Shown here in pieces: positions 51,795 to 60,783 of a stretch of DNA of 64,000 nt (positions within the stretch are counted from its first letter, which is position 1; every line of letters starts with the position of its first letter). The translations under genes and the position numbers were made by a program. The notes below the pieces were generated by a model. That model ran no database searches. It worked only from the letters and a program-made list of their open reading frames with translations, and was not told the DNA's origin. The stretch covers positions 763,606-827,605 of the forward strand of contig NZ_CM001555.1 of assembly GCF_000275865.1 (NCBI RefSeq). Reading direction: 5' to 3'. The stretch comes from Methanofollis liminatans DSM 4140. GTDB lineage: Archaea; Halobacteriota; Methanomicrobia; Methanomicrobiales; Methanofollaceae.

Positions 51795-53590
51795 AGGTGC
51801 ATCACCACTTTCTTCGCTTCATCGACGCCGCGCACGTCCAGCATCCCGCCGCCCCGGCCAGGGTAGGCGGCGTGCCAGCCCTCGCCGGGCCCGAGAGCGC
51901 AGTTCCAGACGCGCGTGAACTCCCCGTCGAGTTCGCTCGCAAAGTCGGGCTTCGGCTCAGCCCCCTCGCCGGCGTCCGAAGAAATATCATAGATCACCAG
52001 GGCGAGGTTCTCGTGGGTGTGGTTGTGGACGTCGATCCGCACCACACCGTCCTTAACGCTCTTGCGCGCCACCAGCCGCCGCATGATCCGCCCCTCGATC
52101 GCCGAGATGTCTGGCACCGGCCGCTCCACAATCTCCGCCACCTTCTCAGCGATCGCCGGCATCACGGCGCAGACCGCCCGCGCCCGATCCTCCTGCTGCC
52201 GGTTCCGGTCCCGGCGCGAGAGGTAGGCCTTCAGCTCGCGCCCGAGGTCCTGAAGGGCGAGGGTGATCTCCTTCTCGACCTCGGGGATGGAGGCCACGGC
52301 GTCCTTGCTCTCAGAGGTGAAGGGCACGTTCGTCGAGGCCACGTGGACGAGGACGAGCACCGGCCCGTTCGGGAGGCCGGCCTGAGAGAGGCCGTAACTC
52401 TTCCAGTTCACGTTCGAGACGGCGCTCGTGATCGCGCAGGCGCCCTGCTGGTAGATCAGGGGCACCCGGTTTGCAAACCGCATCACCTGCGCCGTCCCGT
52501 CGGCGGTGAGTTTGCCGCCGTAGCCGATCGCTGCCTCCACCACGAAGGGGTGGCCCGAGAAGACCGAGGGCGGGCGGGTGCGCGCCTTCACGAAATCGAG
52601 CTGGAACTCCTTCTCGAGCCCCTGCGTGATCAGCTCCTCCCCGATCGGGGAGAGGCACTGGCTCATCGGCGGCGCCGGAACATGCACCGACTGCATCGCC
52701 GCAAGCAGGGCCTTCTGCGCCTCGGCGCCGAGGGCCGCCATCCGGGCCTTGATAGGGAGGCCGGCCGCCCCGGCGATCTCCTCGGCGGTCTTCTTCCCGA
52801 CGCGCGAGAAGCTCTCGACCAGGAAATCTTCGAGCGTCGCCTCGGGCATCGCCGCCGCCATCCGCTTCAGGGTGCCGAGCTCGATCCCGTGCGGGTGAGG
52901 CTTGATCGCCTGCGGCGACCTGATCACCTCGTCGGAGACCCGCTCGAAGGTCGTCGCCTCGCCGTCGATCTCGACGCGGATACGGGCGTGCGGGTTGACG
53001 ACCGCGGTGTACTTCAGGTAGTCGATCAGGCGCTTTCTCGCCGCGAGGGAGCTGGTGAACTCGAGTTCGATCCTGGTGCCGTGCGTCCGGTCCCAGGCGA
53101 CCTCCTCGTGCTCCAGCACCTGCGGCTCGTTCGTCTCGGTCTGGATCATCAGGGAGAAGCGGTGGGCCGGGACTTTTGCCGAGGTGCGGGAGACGACCGC
53201 CGCGGGCGTCCCGGTGGTGAGCTGCGCATACAGCACCGCCGCCGAGATCCCGATCCCCTGCTGCCCGCGCGACTGTCTGATCTGGTGGAAGCGGGAGCCG
53301 TACAGCAGTTTTCCAAAGACGTACGGCACGTTCTCCGGGACGATCCCGGGGCCGTTGTCCTCCACGGCCACGCGGTATGCATCCGGAGAGACCTTCCGCA
53401 CCGAGACGAAGATGTCGGGGAGCACCTCGGCCTCCTCGCAGGCGTCCAGGGCGTTGTCCACCGCCTCCTTGATGGTGGTGATGATCCCCCTCACCGGCGA
53501 GTCGAAGCCGAGGAGGTGCTTGTTCTTCTCGAAGAACTCCGCGACGCTGATGCTCTTCTGCTGCTTGGCCAGGTCTTCAGCGAGCGCCAC
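51791..53590 (-). CDS. top6B: DNA topoisomerase VI subunit B
   Basis: A 599-residue GHKL ATPase subunit that closes over DNA on ATP binding. The Bergerat fold residues are N46 in [13 protein letters not shown], the DNGPGI motif at 78-83 and the glycine-rich lid [14 protein letters not shown]. The H2TH domain ([20 protein letters not shown]) and transducer with the switch lysine region follow. It overlaps top6A by 4 bases and hisS by 14. A large false frame runs on the opposite strand because of codon bias. Confidence 0.96.
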   Translation of the reverse strand: MALAEDLAKQQKSISVAEFFEKNKHLLGFDSPVRGIITTIKEAVDNALDACEEAEVLPDIFVSVRKVSPDAYRVAVEDNGPGIVPENVPYVFGKLLYGSRFHQIRQSRGQQGIGISAAVLYAQLTTGTPAAVVSRTSAKVPAHRFSLMIQTETNEPQVLEHEEVAWDRTHGTRIELEFTSSLAARKRLIDYLKYTAVVNPHARIRVEIDGEATTFERVSDEVIRSPQAIKPHPHGIELGTLKRMAAAMPEATLEDFLVESFSRVGKKTAEEIAGAAGLPIKARMAALGAEAQKALLAAMQSVHVPAPPMSQCLSPIGEELITQGLEKEFQLDFVKARTRPPSVFSGHPFVVEAAIGYGGKLTADGTAQVMRFANRVPLIYQQGACAITSAVSNVNWKSYGLSQAGLPNGPVLVLVHVASTNVPFTSESKDAVASIPEVEKEITLALQDLGRELKAYLSRRDRNRQQEDRARAVCAVMPAIAEKVAEIVERPVPDISAIEGRIMRRLVARKSVKDGVVRIDVHNHTHENLALVIYDISSDAGEGAEPKPDFASELDGEFTRVWNCALGPGEGWHAAYPGRGGGMLDVRGVDEAKKVVMHL

Positions 53591-54809
53591 TGCCCGTCAC
53601 CTCAGCGATGGCACTGGCGACCGTTATCTCGCGCTGCTCCCCTGCGTGCAGGTCTTTGAGGGTGACCGTCCCGGCCTCGGCCTCCCGCTTGCCCACGATG
53701 CAGGCATAGTCCGCCCCTTTTGCGGCATGGGAGAGCTGCGCCCCGATGCCGCGTTCGAGGAGGTTCACCTCGGCCCGCACCCCGGCGGCGCGGAGCTCCC
53801 GCGCCACCGCGAAGGCGTGCACCTGCATCTCTGTCTGGGCGAGGACGGCGACCACCGGCAGGCTGGGCGCCTCGACCGCGCCCAGGGAGACCATCACCCT
53901 ATCGAAGCCGATCGCAAACCCGCAGCTCGCCGTGTCCTCGCCGCCGAAGAGGTGGGTGAGGCGGTAGTTCCCGCCGCCAACCACCTGGTTCTCGGCCCCG
54001 AGGTTGTGGGCGAAGCCCTCGAAGACCATGCCGGTGTAATAGTCGAGCCCCCGGGCGATCCCGAAGTTCACGGCGTAATCGATCTCCTCGCCCTCCAGGA
54101 TCGAGAAGATCCCGCGGATCCGGTCTGCCTCAGGGATCTCTCCGCAGATCTCGAATGCCTCCTCGGGATCGGCGCACGAGACCAGGCCCGAGAGGGAGGA
54201 CTCGAGGTCTGCCTGACCGCAGGACTGGAGGCAGGCCGCGAGCCCCTCAAGGTCCCGTTTGTCGAGGTGGCCCATCACCTGGCGCTGGAGGGCGGGATCG
54301 ACCCCGGCGAGGAGGTGCTTCATCGGGGCGAGGAAGCCCACCTTCAGGTCGTAGTCGAGGCCGACCGAGCGGAGGAGATCGTCTGCCACCATGATCACCT
54401 CGGCATCGGCCGCCGCCGAGTCCGCCCCGATCAGCTCCACGCCGAACTGCCAGAACTGGCGGTACCGCCCCTTCTGCGGCCGCTCGTACCTGAAGCAGTC
54501 GGCCACATAGTACCAGCGGACGGGTTTCGGGATCGACCGCCCCTCGTTGACGAACATCCGGGCGACCGATGCGGTCACCTCGGGCCGCAGGGTCATCTGG
54601 CGCCCGCCCTTGTCCTCGAAGGTGTACATCTCCTGCCTGATGTTCTCGCCCGAGCGCATGGTGAAGAGCTCGACGTGCTCGAAGGTCGGGGTGCAGACCT
54701 CGCCGTAGCCCCATCTTCCGGCCGCCTCGCGCATCCTCGCCTCCGCGGCCCGCCGCTGCGCCATCTCGTCAGGCAGAAAATCCCTGGTCCCTCGTGGTTT
54801 CTGAAGCAT
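53577..54809 (-). CDS. hisS: Histidyl-tRNA synthetase
   Basis: A 410-residue class II synthetase. KPRGTRDFLPDEM opens it, motif 2 is YYVADCFRYERPQKGRYRQF, the histidine-specific loop is in FGIARGLDYYTGMVFE, and motif 3 is ASCGFAIGFDRVMV. The C-terminal anticodon-binding domain begins near residue 320 (VVAVLAQTEMQ). It overlaps top6B by 14 bases and starts 45 bp after a small membrane protein gene. The hisS-top6B-top6A order is a compact operon. Confidence 0.96.
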   Translation of the reverse strand: MLQKPRGTRDFLPDEMAQRRAAEARMREAAGRWGYGEVCTPTFEHVELFTMRSGENIRQEMYTFEDKGGRQMTLRPEVTASVARMFVNEGRSIPKPVRWYYVADCFRYERPQKGRYRQFWQFGVELIGADSAAADAEVIMVADDLLRSVGLDYDLKVGFLAPMKHLLAGVDPALQRQVMGHLDKRDLEGLAACLQSCGQADLESSLSGLVSCADPEEAFEICGEIPEADRIRGIFSILEGEEIDYAVNFGIARGLDYYTGMVFEGFAHNLGAENQVVGGGNYRLTHLFGGEDTASCGFAIGFDRVMVSLGAVEAPSLPVVAVLAQTEMQVHAFAVARELRAAGVRAEVNLLERGIGAQLSHAAKGADYACIVGKREAEAGTVTLKDLHAGEQREITVASAIAEVTGSGAR

Positions 54810-54853
54810 TCACTCGACTCCTTGGTGTACAGGTTTGGGGCGCCTGTCTTATC

Positions 54854-55162
54854 TTACCTGCGCCGGGCCTTCCCGAGAAAGCGGGTCGGCGCGCTCTCGT
54901 TCCCCTGCCAGACCTGCTCCTTCTGCACCCGCCCCTGCAGGTACAGGGCGAGCAGCACCGCCCCGAGGGCGAGGAATTCGAGGTCCGGCGAGGTGTACGC
55001 CATCAGAAAACCCGCGAGGGCGAGTGCCGTATAGAGCACCCCGCGGTACGCCGCCTGCCGGTAGCCCGGGAGGGCGGTGCGGTAAAAGATCCGTGCGTCC
55101 CGCAGCCAGAGGAAAAAGGTCGCCGCCGTCCCGAACCCGGCCACGTAGAGAAGATATGTCAT
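54854..55162 (-). CDS. Small membrane protein of unknown function
   Basis: A 102-residue protein with two or three hydrophobic helices: YLLYVAGFGTAATFFLWL at the N terminus, GVLYTALALAGFLMAYTS, and LEFLALGAVLLALYLQG. A short basic C-terminal tail follows. I do not recognise a family. It precedes hisS by 44 bp on the same strand and may be the first gene of that operon. TATA-like ATAATTAAAACT lies about 13-22 bp upstream on the minus strand. Confidence 0.7.
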   Translation of the reverse strand: MTYLLYVAGFGTAATFFLWLRDARIFYRTALPGYRQAAYRGVLYTALALAGFLMAYTSPDLEFLALGAVLLALYLQGRVQKEQVWQGNESAPTRFLGKARRR

Positions 55163-55211
55163 CCGGGTGGAGTTTTAATTATCCGCCCACATAATACTGT
55201 AGTATCTGACC

Positions 55212-55988
55212 ATGACCGCGGAGAAAAGCCTGAAGGAGGTGCTTGCCGCCCATGCCGCCGGCAGGCTCTCCACTGACGACGCACTCGACCTGATCTCGGG
55301 TCTGCGGATCGAGCAGGTGGGGGAGCTTGCACGGATCGATCTCGGCAGGGAGATGCGCTGCGGCATACCCGAGGTGGTGCTCGCCGAGGGGAAGGAGACG
55401 GCCGATCTCGTCTCGATCATGGAGCGCCACTGCGCGGCGGCCGGCCGCTGCCTTGCGACCAGGGTGACGCCGGCGCAGGCAGAGGAGGTGGCACGGGCCG
55501 CCGGCGCCGCCGGGCTCTCCTGCCGCTACGAGGAGCGGGCGCGCACCCTCGTCCTCTCGAACGGACGGGAACCGGCGAAGAGCGGCGGCATCGTCGGGAT
55601 CCTCACCGCCGGGACCGCCGATATCAGGGTCGCCGAGGAGGCGCGGGTCGTCGCCGAGGAGATGGGCTGCGAGGTGCGGACCGCCTACGACGTCGGGGCG
55701 GCCGGCGTCCACCGTCTCTTCCCGGCGCTCAAGGACCTCTCGAAGGCGCATGTCTTCATCGTCGCCGCCGGGCGCGAGGGCACGCTTCCGGCCGTCGTCG
55801 CCGGCCTCGTGGACAGGCCGGTGATCGGCGTCCCGGTCTCGACCGGCTACGGGTATATGGGCCAGGGGCAGGCGGCGCTTGCGAGTATGCTCCAGTCCTG
55901 CGCCGTGCTGACGGTCGTGAACATCGACGCCGGTTTCGTGGCCGGGGCGCATGCGGCGCAGATCGCAGCCCTCGCGGGGCGACGATGA
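55212..55988 (+). CDS. larB: LarB, pyridinium-3,5-biscarboxylic acid mononucleotide synthase
   Basis: A 258-residue LarB, in the fold of AIR carboxylase (PurE). LarB carboxylates and hydrolyses nicotinic acid adenine dinucleotide to start the nickel-pincer cofactor of lactate racemase and related enzymes. The PurE-like core runs from [20 protein letters not shown] through [19 protein letters not shown] to [20 protein letters not shown]. Its 3' end overlaps the NMNAT gene by 4 bases, tying the cofactor pathway to NAD precursor synthesis. No LarC or LarA gene is in view. A LarE-like gene is at 24805..25548. Confidence 0.93.
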   Translation: MTAEKSLKEVLAAHAAGRLSTDDALDLISGLRIEQVGELARIDLGREMRCGIPEVVLAEGKETADLVSIMERHCAAAGRCLATRVTPAQAEEVARAAGAAGLSCRYEERARTLVLSNGREPAKSGGIVGILTAGTADIRVAEEARVVAEEMGCEVRTAYDVGAAGVHRLFPALKDLSKAHVFIVAAGREGTLPAVVAGLVDRPVIGVPVSTGYGYMGQGQAALASMLQSCAVLTVVNIDAGFVAGAHAAQIAALAGRR

Positions 55989-56491
55989 CGCGGGCGTTTT
56001 ACATCGGGCGGTTCCAGCCCTATCACAACGGCCACCACTCAGTGCTGGAGCGCATCGCTCCCCTGGTGGACGAGATCGTGATCGGGATCGGCAGTGCGCA
56101 GCTCTCCCACGAGGTGGAGAACCCGTTCACCGCGGGCGAGCGGCTGATGATGATCGCGGCGGCCCTCGAGGAGATCGGCGTCCCCTATTATGCCGTCCCG
56201 ATCGAGGACCTCCGCAGAAACGCCCTCTGGGCCTCGCACGTCTTTTCCATGACGCCGTACTTCGATATCGTCTACTCGAACAACCCCCTCGTGATCAGGC
56301 TCTTCGACGAGGCCGGCATGCGGGTGAAGACCCTGCCGATGTACCGCCGGGACACCCTCTCCGGGACCGAGGTGCGCCGGCGCATGGTCGCCGGGGAAGA
56401 GTGGCGGAGCCTGGTGCCAGCCCCGGTCGCCGCGGTGATCGACGAGATCAACGGTGTCGAGCGGCTGAAACAGATCTCTTCCTCAGATTGA
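55985..56491 (+). CDS. nadM: Archaeal nicotinamide-nucleotide adenylyltransferase (NadM)
   Basis: A 168-residue archaeal-type NMN adenylyltransferase. [16 protein letters not shown] is the ATP-binding HxGH motif, [14 protein letters not shown] is conserved, and [10 protein letters not shown] holds the ISxTxxR-like motif. It makes NAD or NaAD from the mononucleotide. NaAD is the known substrate of LarB, whose gene overlaps by 4 bases (ATGA), so the operon couples substrate supply and use. It starts with ATG on the last bases of larB. Confidence 0.94.
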   Translation: MTRAFYIGRFQPYHNGHHSVLERIAPLVDEIVIGIGSAQLSHEVENPFTAGERLMMIAAALEEIGVPYYAVPIEDLRRNALWASHVFSMTPYFDIVYSNNPLVIRLFDEAGMRVKTLPMYRRDTLSGTEVRRRMVAGEEWRSLVPAPVAAVIDEINGVERLKQISSSD

Positions 56492-56532
56492 GGGCGGCCT
56501 GAAACCCTTTATATTAACGCGCCGATAGATCG

Positions 56533-57849
56533 ATGATGTTCAGGTTTCTCAGGGGTCTTTTCGAGAAGGAGGAGAAGCCCTTTACCCTCACCGTCAGGGA
56601 GGCGGGGGGATGGCTTGAGGAGCGCGAGCGAGAGGTGGAGGAGGGGCTGCGGACAAAGACGGCAGAGACCCGCACCACCGTCGCGGACTGCCTCCAGGGC
56701 CTCGAAGAGGTGCTCCGCGACCTCGAGGCTGCAGAGGGGCGGGAAGATATCCACCCGAAGCTGCGGAGCGTCACCGATCGCTCTCTGCCAGTCTTCATCC
56801 CGGCGATGCGCCAGCAGATCGCCCGGCACCTGCCCGACGACCCCGACGCCTTCTATGCTGCGGCGGCCGATCTCCTCGCCGCCCTCTTAAAGGTCCAGAA
56901 GGGGCAGGGCCGCTACCTCTCCGGGGTCTTTCCCGAGGAGATGAAGGAGGCCAAACACCTCACCGCCGGGATCGGCCGGTCGCTCAACGACCTCACCGGT
57001 ATCGTGAAGGAGGCGCGGGAGGCGCAGGGCCGGATCGACGGCGCACGCGCGGCGCTGGCGGATCTTGAAGCGGGAGGGAACGATCTCCGGTCGGCCAGAG
57101 CGGCGATCCCCGCTCTGAAAAGCCGCATCTCCCGGGCAACGTCCACGATCGCCGAAAAAGAGGAGCTGGTCAGGATCCTCAGGGACGATGCAGATTATCT
57201 CCGCTGCCTCGACCTCAGGGAGCAGGTGGAAACGCTCTCTGCCGGTGCTGCGAGGGCAGACCAGGACCTCAGGAACCTCGGCGCCCAGGCGGCCCGCGTG
57301 CTGCGCAAGGCCGAACGGATCGCAGAGCGTGCCGGCGCGAAAGCCGATGCAAAGGCGCTTGCCGGATGCACCGCCCTCCTCGACGACCCGGCCGCCGCCG
57401 GCTCGGACGCCGTGCTGGCCGCCCTCCCCCCCGCGGCGGCGATGGTGAGGGCGCAGATCGCCCGCGGCGACCTCGCCCTGAAGGGGAAGGAAGATCTCGC
57501 CCTCTTCGGCGAGGACGACCGGATCGGCCAGGCCTTTCTCGACGCATTCAGCCGGTGCGCCCTGATGAAAGAGCGGCTCTCGGCCGCGCAGGAGGAGGTG
57601 CGGTCATGCAGCCTTCCGGGTGAGATTGCAGACCTTGAAAAGGAGATCGCGGCGCTCTCCGCGGGTATAGAAGCCGACAGCACAGATCTTCGGGCAAAAG
57701 AGGAGGAGATCCTCCGCCTGGAGGAGCGTCTCCCTGCCCGCGCCCGCACCCTGCACGATGCCCTTGAAACCGTCGCGGGTCGTCCTCTCTCCCTTGAGGG
57801 GGAAGGCTTTGTCATAGTCGCAGAAACGAAAACCGCTCGAAATCGGTGA
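56533..57849 (+). CDS. Coiled-coil protein of unknown function
   Basis: A 438-residue protein with no family I recognise. A short hydrophobic-basic N terminus (MFRFLRGLFEKEEKPF) leads to several long helices rich in Glu, Arg, Ala and Leu, which form heptad-like repeats at about residues 20-65, 145-215 and 345-415. It may be a structural or membrane-associated scaffold. The 3' end overlaps the convergent metallophosphoesterase by 38 bases. It follows nadM by 41 bp and could be in the same transcript. Confidence 0.7.
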   Translation: MMFRFLRGLFEKEEKPFTLTVREAGGWLEEREREVEEGLRTKTAETRTTVADCLQGLEEVLRDLEAAEGREDIHPKLRSVTDRSLPVFIPAMRQQIARHLPDDPDAFYAAAADLLAALLKVQKGQGRYLSGVFPEEMKEAKHLTAGIGRSLNDLTGIVKEAREAQGRIDGARAALADLEAGGNDLRSARAAIPALKSRISRATSTIAEKEELVRILRDDADYLRCLDLREQVETLSAGAARADQDLRNLGAQAARVLRKAERIAERAGAKADAKALAGCTALLDDPAAAGSDAVLAALPPAAAMVRAQIARGDLALKGKEDLALFGEDDRIGQAFLDAFSRCALMKERLSAAQEEVRSCSLPGEIADLEKEIAALSAGIEADSTDLRAKEEEILRLEERLPARARTLHDALETVAGRPLSLEGEGFVIVAETKTARNR

Positions 57850-58540
57850 CGGCGAACTCGGGGTGCGGCCCCATGCACGCCCCGACCCGAAGAATGGCCG
57901 GACGGTCGAGGGCGACGGTGTCGGAGGCCGGCAGCCCTTCCCCGCCTTCGTACCTGATCCGGCGGTTTACAATCGCATTTCCCTCCAGCAGGCAGCAGAT
58001 GGGCGTGTGCTGGTGGCCGCAGCAGAGGTGCCTGAGCCCCCGGCGTTCGAGTTCTGCAAAGGCCATCTCCGGCGTGTAATGGTAGCCCGAGAGCGACGGC
58101 CCGGGCCGCTCTGCGAGGCGCTGCCAGAACGGCTGATCGGTGAGGGCGTCGCCCAATCTGAGCGGCCCGCCGTGCACGAAGAGGGTGCGGTCGATCACTG
58201 CCTCTGCCGGGAGGTCTGCGATCCCGCCGAGAAGGGGCGACCCCGCGAGGGGCGCGTGCGCGCGGATGCTTGCGGCGTCGCTCCCGCTCACCGGGATCCC
58301 GTGCACAAAGGCATGGTCGTGGTTGCCCAGGAGCGAGATGACCCGGTACTCCGTTTTGAGCCGTTCCATTGCCGCAAGGGTCTCGGCCGGCGCGCAGCCG
58401 CGCCCGAGCAGATCGCCAAGGCTGACGATGCACTCGATATCCCCAAAAAGTCCGGCGAATCTTCGGCCCTCCAGGAAGGATGCCACCTGCTCAAGTGCCC
58501 GGGCATCGGCATGGACATCTGAGAAGACGACGACGACCAC
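57812..58540 (-). CDS. Calcineurin-like metallophosphoesterase
   Basis: A 242-residue phosphoesterase. The five motifs are in order: FSDVHADARA, VSLGDLLGRG, LLGNHDHAFV, LFVHGGPL and CCGHQHTPICC. This resembles diadenosine tetraphosphatase/YfcE-type enzymes, but the substrate cannot be told. The 3' end overlaps the coiled-coil gene by 38 bases (convergent). It is divergent from the membrane gene at 58591, with a TATA-like CATTTAAAAG in the 50 bp between them. Confidence 0.88.
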   Translation of the reverse strand: MVVVVFSDVHADARALEQVASFLEGRRFAGLFGDIECIVSLGDLLGRGCAPAETLAAMERLKTEYRVISLLGNHDHAFVHGIPVSGSDAASIRAHAPLAGSPLLGGIADLPAEAVIDRTLFVHGGPLRLGDALTDQPFWQRLAERPGPSLSGYHYTPEMAFAELERRGLRHLCCGHQHTPICCLLEGNAIVNRRIRYEGGEGLPASDTVALDRPAILRVGACMGPHPEFAVTDFERFSFLRL

Positions 58541-58590
58541 ACCTACGATCTACCACACCTTCATTTAAAAGTGCGGCGCACTATTGTGTG

Positions 58591-58935
58591 ATGACAACAG
58601 GGCAAGGGGTTCTGGATCGGCTCTGGCTTGCCGTTCCGGTCGTATCGTTCGGCGGCATCCTGGTATCGGCGCTTGCAATCTTCACAGCGGGCGACCCGAT
58701 GTATGTAGATCACCCGATGTGGGCGATCGGCCTCTGGGCGAACATCGCGGCGTCGTTTATGCTCTGTGCCTATGCCTACACCAGGCCGAGAAAAGATTTC
58801 GTGGCCCTGCTCGCTCCGATGTATGCGGTGATCATCTTCCTGGCCGGCGACTTTTCCACCGGTCCTATCATGCAGGTGCTCTTTGCCGCCTCGATCACCA
58901 TCCTTGCAGTCAGGGTCGAGAAAAAGTTTCAATGA
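58591..58935 (+). CDS. Small four-helix membrane protein
   Basis: A 114-residue protein with four hydrophobic segments: LAVPVVSFGGILVSALAIFT, AIGLWANIAASFMLCAYAYT, FVALLAPMYAVIIFLAG, and VLFAASITILAVRV. No family is recognised. The start at ATG 58591 is chosen because TATA-like CATTTAAAAG is about 20-28 bp upstream, fitting a leaderless transcript. The next gene, at 58956, follows after 20 bp. Confidence 0.7.
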   Translation: MTTGQGVLDRLWLAVPVVSFGGILVSALAIFTAGDPMYVDHPMWAIGLWANIAASFMLCAYAYTRPRKDFVALLAPMYAVIIFLAGDFSTGPIMQVLFAASITILAVRVEKKFQ

Positions 58936-58955
58936 TGGGAGAGGAGGATTAGCAT

Positions 58956-59435
58956 ATGGGACGGGTAGAGAAATATTTCGAGGCGTATATCGAGAGGATC
59001 AGGCCGGCATTTGAGGGGATGGACAGAGAGACCGCGCACGCCGTGGCCTCGGCGCTGCTTGGCTTCAAGTTCGGCCTCTATGGCAATGCGGTGACCCGGG
59101 CCGACACGGCGCTCGAACAACTGGCCGCCGCCGCTATGCCGCAGGCGCTGCTGGCGGCCCTGCGGATCCTGAGGACGAGGGCCGCCGACCTCAAAAGCGC
59201 GGTCATCGTCTCAGCCTCCCTCCCCGACTTCGCCCCTGAGGACCGGGAATACCTCGCGATGGACCTGCCCGCCGACCTGATCGAGGACGCACCGACCTAC
59301 ACCCTCGACAACGCCCTCCTCCTCCTCTATGCAGTCGGGTTGATCGCCTCGCCCGACGACGAGCAGGCGCTCGATGAACACCGGGGCTTTCCCCTGCAGA
59401 TCCTCGGTTCATACAGGAAACCGCTCGATCTGTGA
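58956..59435 (+). CDS. Conserved hypothetical helical protein
   Basis: A 159-residue helical protein starting MGRVEKYFEAYIERIRPAFE. The pattern of helices and the absence of catalytic motifs give no function. Codon use is like the core genes, and it follows the small membrane protein by 20 bp on the same strand. It stops just before the repeat region. Confidence 0.65.
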   Translation: MGRVEKYFEAYIERIRPAFEGMDRETAHAVASALLGFKFGLYGNAVTRADTALEQLAAAAMPQALLAALRILRTRAADLKSAVIVSASLPDFAPEDREYLAMDLPADLIEDAPTYTLDNALLLLYAVGLIASPDDEQALDEHRGFPLQILGSYRKPLDL

Positions 59436-59454
59436 ATAAATCTTTTTTTGGCAC

Positions 59455-59830
59455 TCATGTCCTGAAAAAATGGCTTTGTAGAAATCATCACTTTTCCGGA
59501 TGCGAGCGTAATTCATTCGCTTTCCCCCATCTTCGCGCCGGGGGTTCTTAACCCCGGACCCCCCGCGTGCAGTTGTCCTGGATAGGGGAGGAGGGGCCGG
59601 GCGGAGCATCTCTCGATGAAAAATGATGGATGGGCGTGCCGGCGAGGTTTGCCCATCCCTGCCCCAATCGCAACCGGCGGGGGGACCGGGGGGCAGCAGG
59701 CCCCCCCGGCAGAGGCGTACCCTGATATCCCATACAGTCACATAACGCCCGCACCGCGCCGGGGGTTGCACCCCCGGACCCCCGCGCACGATTGCCCCTG
59801 GATATGCAGGGGCAGGGAGGGCAGATTATC
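59455..59830. repeat. Dispersed GC-rich repeat, inverted copy, about 1.6 units
   Basis: This matches the array at 9.0-9.8 kb in reverse complement: it has GATGGATGGGCGTGCCGGCG, which complements the CGCCGGCATGTCCATC anchor, and two GGGGGTTNNNACCCCCGGA-like hairpins. The flank also matches: the complement of about 59475-59530 carries CGAATGAATTACGC and GCATCCGGAAAAGTGA, like 9768-9801. So the homology extends beyond the core. Frames through it are not protein-like. Confidence 0.78.
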
Positions 59831-60414
59831 TACCGGAAAAAATCCTGATGGCCTGTCTGGAGTATTTTTCTCGTCCCCGCCCCGCAGTTTTGAGGGGCAC
59901 TGATCCCGCATCTGCTCTCGGAAACTGCCGGGCAATGGCTTCGTCCAGACCATCTCGTAGCCTGGTTCCACGATAAAGGGCAGATCTATCATACCCTTAC
60001 CAAAGCACCTTCAAGCGATCTCGATTGTTTTTGTAGTGGGGCATTTCAACAAAGCCGAAAAAATAGCACGATTGGACCGGGAAGGCGCAACGAGATCTCC
60101 GGAGAGAGCGATCCCAAGCCCTATCGCAGTTTAGCAGGGTGGCATCAGCCAAACGCGCTGCCCATTCCCCTACGAAAGATCCTGGGATCCGGGGGTGAAC
60201 ACTCCGGCGGCAGCGTTGGGAAGGCGTTTGATCGGTACGCTGGTGGCGGGGTGCCTTTAGCAGATGCGATAGGGGGCGGAACCGCCATCTCTGCAGGCCC
60301 CGTTGCGCCGTCCAGATCTTATCTGCAAAAGACTGGTGAGACCCCAGGCACCCCGGGGGGTGAACCGGGGTATGGCATCAGACGGTGGCCCTCATGAAAC
60401 GGGCGGAAAAATGA
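59831..60414. other. Gene-free stretch next to the repeat
   Basis: Nearly 600 bases without a recognised gene. Open frames (for instance one beginning MIDLPFIVEPGYEMVW near 59992, minus strand) are short and run into the repeat. Nothing else is evident. Confidence 0.45.
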
Positions 60415-60735
60415 TTATAACGAGTCGACCGAGATCCCTTCGAAGGACTCGGCGATCTCCCTGATCTCCCTGACGCCGAAGGCCGTCTGGACCGAGACGA
60501 GGTCGATCTCGGCGGCGCACGAACACATGTAGTCGAGAATATCGACTGAGAGCTCCTTGTGCTGCTGGCTCTTCCTGAGCTGGTCCATCAAAAACGACAT
60601 TTTCTCAGGTCGTTCCGCCCGCAGTTTCGCAAGGGAAACGACGCACATAAAGATGCGGCTGAGGTTGCGGTCGCTGCCGGTGATCGTGTCGAAAAAGTTT
60701 CTGAGCACCTGCGCCTGATAGACCTCGCCGCCCAT
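60415..60735 (-). CDS. Conserved hypothetical protein
   Basis: A 106-residue, mostly helical protein beginning MGGEVYQAQVLRNFFDTIT and ending with a segment FGVREIREIAESFEGISV. I do not recognise the family. It is on the same strand as the YchF-type gene that ends 49 bp upstream and may be cotranscribed with it. Confidence 0.65.
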   Translation of the reverse strand: MGGEVYQAQVLRNFFDTITGSDRNLSRIFMCVVSLAKLRAERPEKMSFLMDQLRKSQQHKELSVDILDYMCSCAAEIDLVSVQTAFGVREIREIAESFEGISVDSL

Positions 60736-60783
60736 GGATATCAGACCTTCATCGCCGCTGTTAAAAAAGGTATCTTTTTTCTC

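Noticed and set aside
51797..55034. Long plus-strand frames opposite top6B and hisS (about 620 and 660 codons)
   Set aside because: They mirror the codon structure of the real minus-strand genes and show low-complexity Arg/His/Pro-rich translations.
59831..60414. Transposase remnant
   Set aside because: A few short frames look vaguely DDE-like, but no catalytic motif or terminal repeats could be identified.
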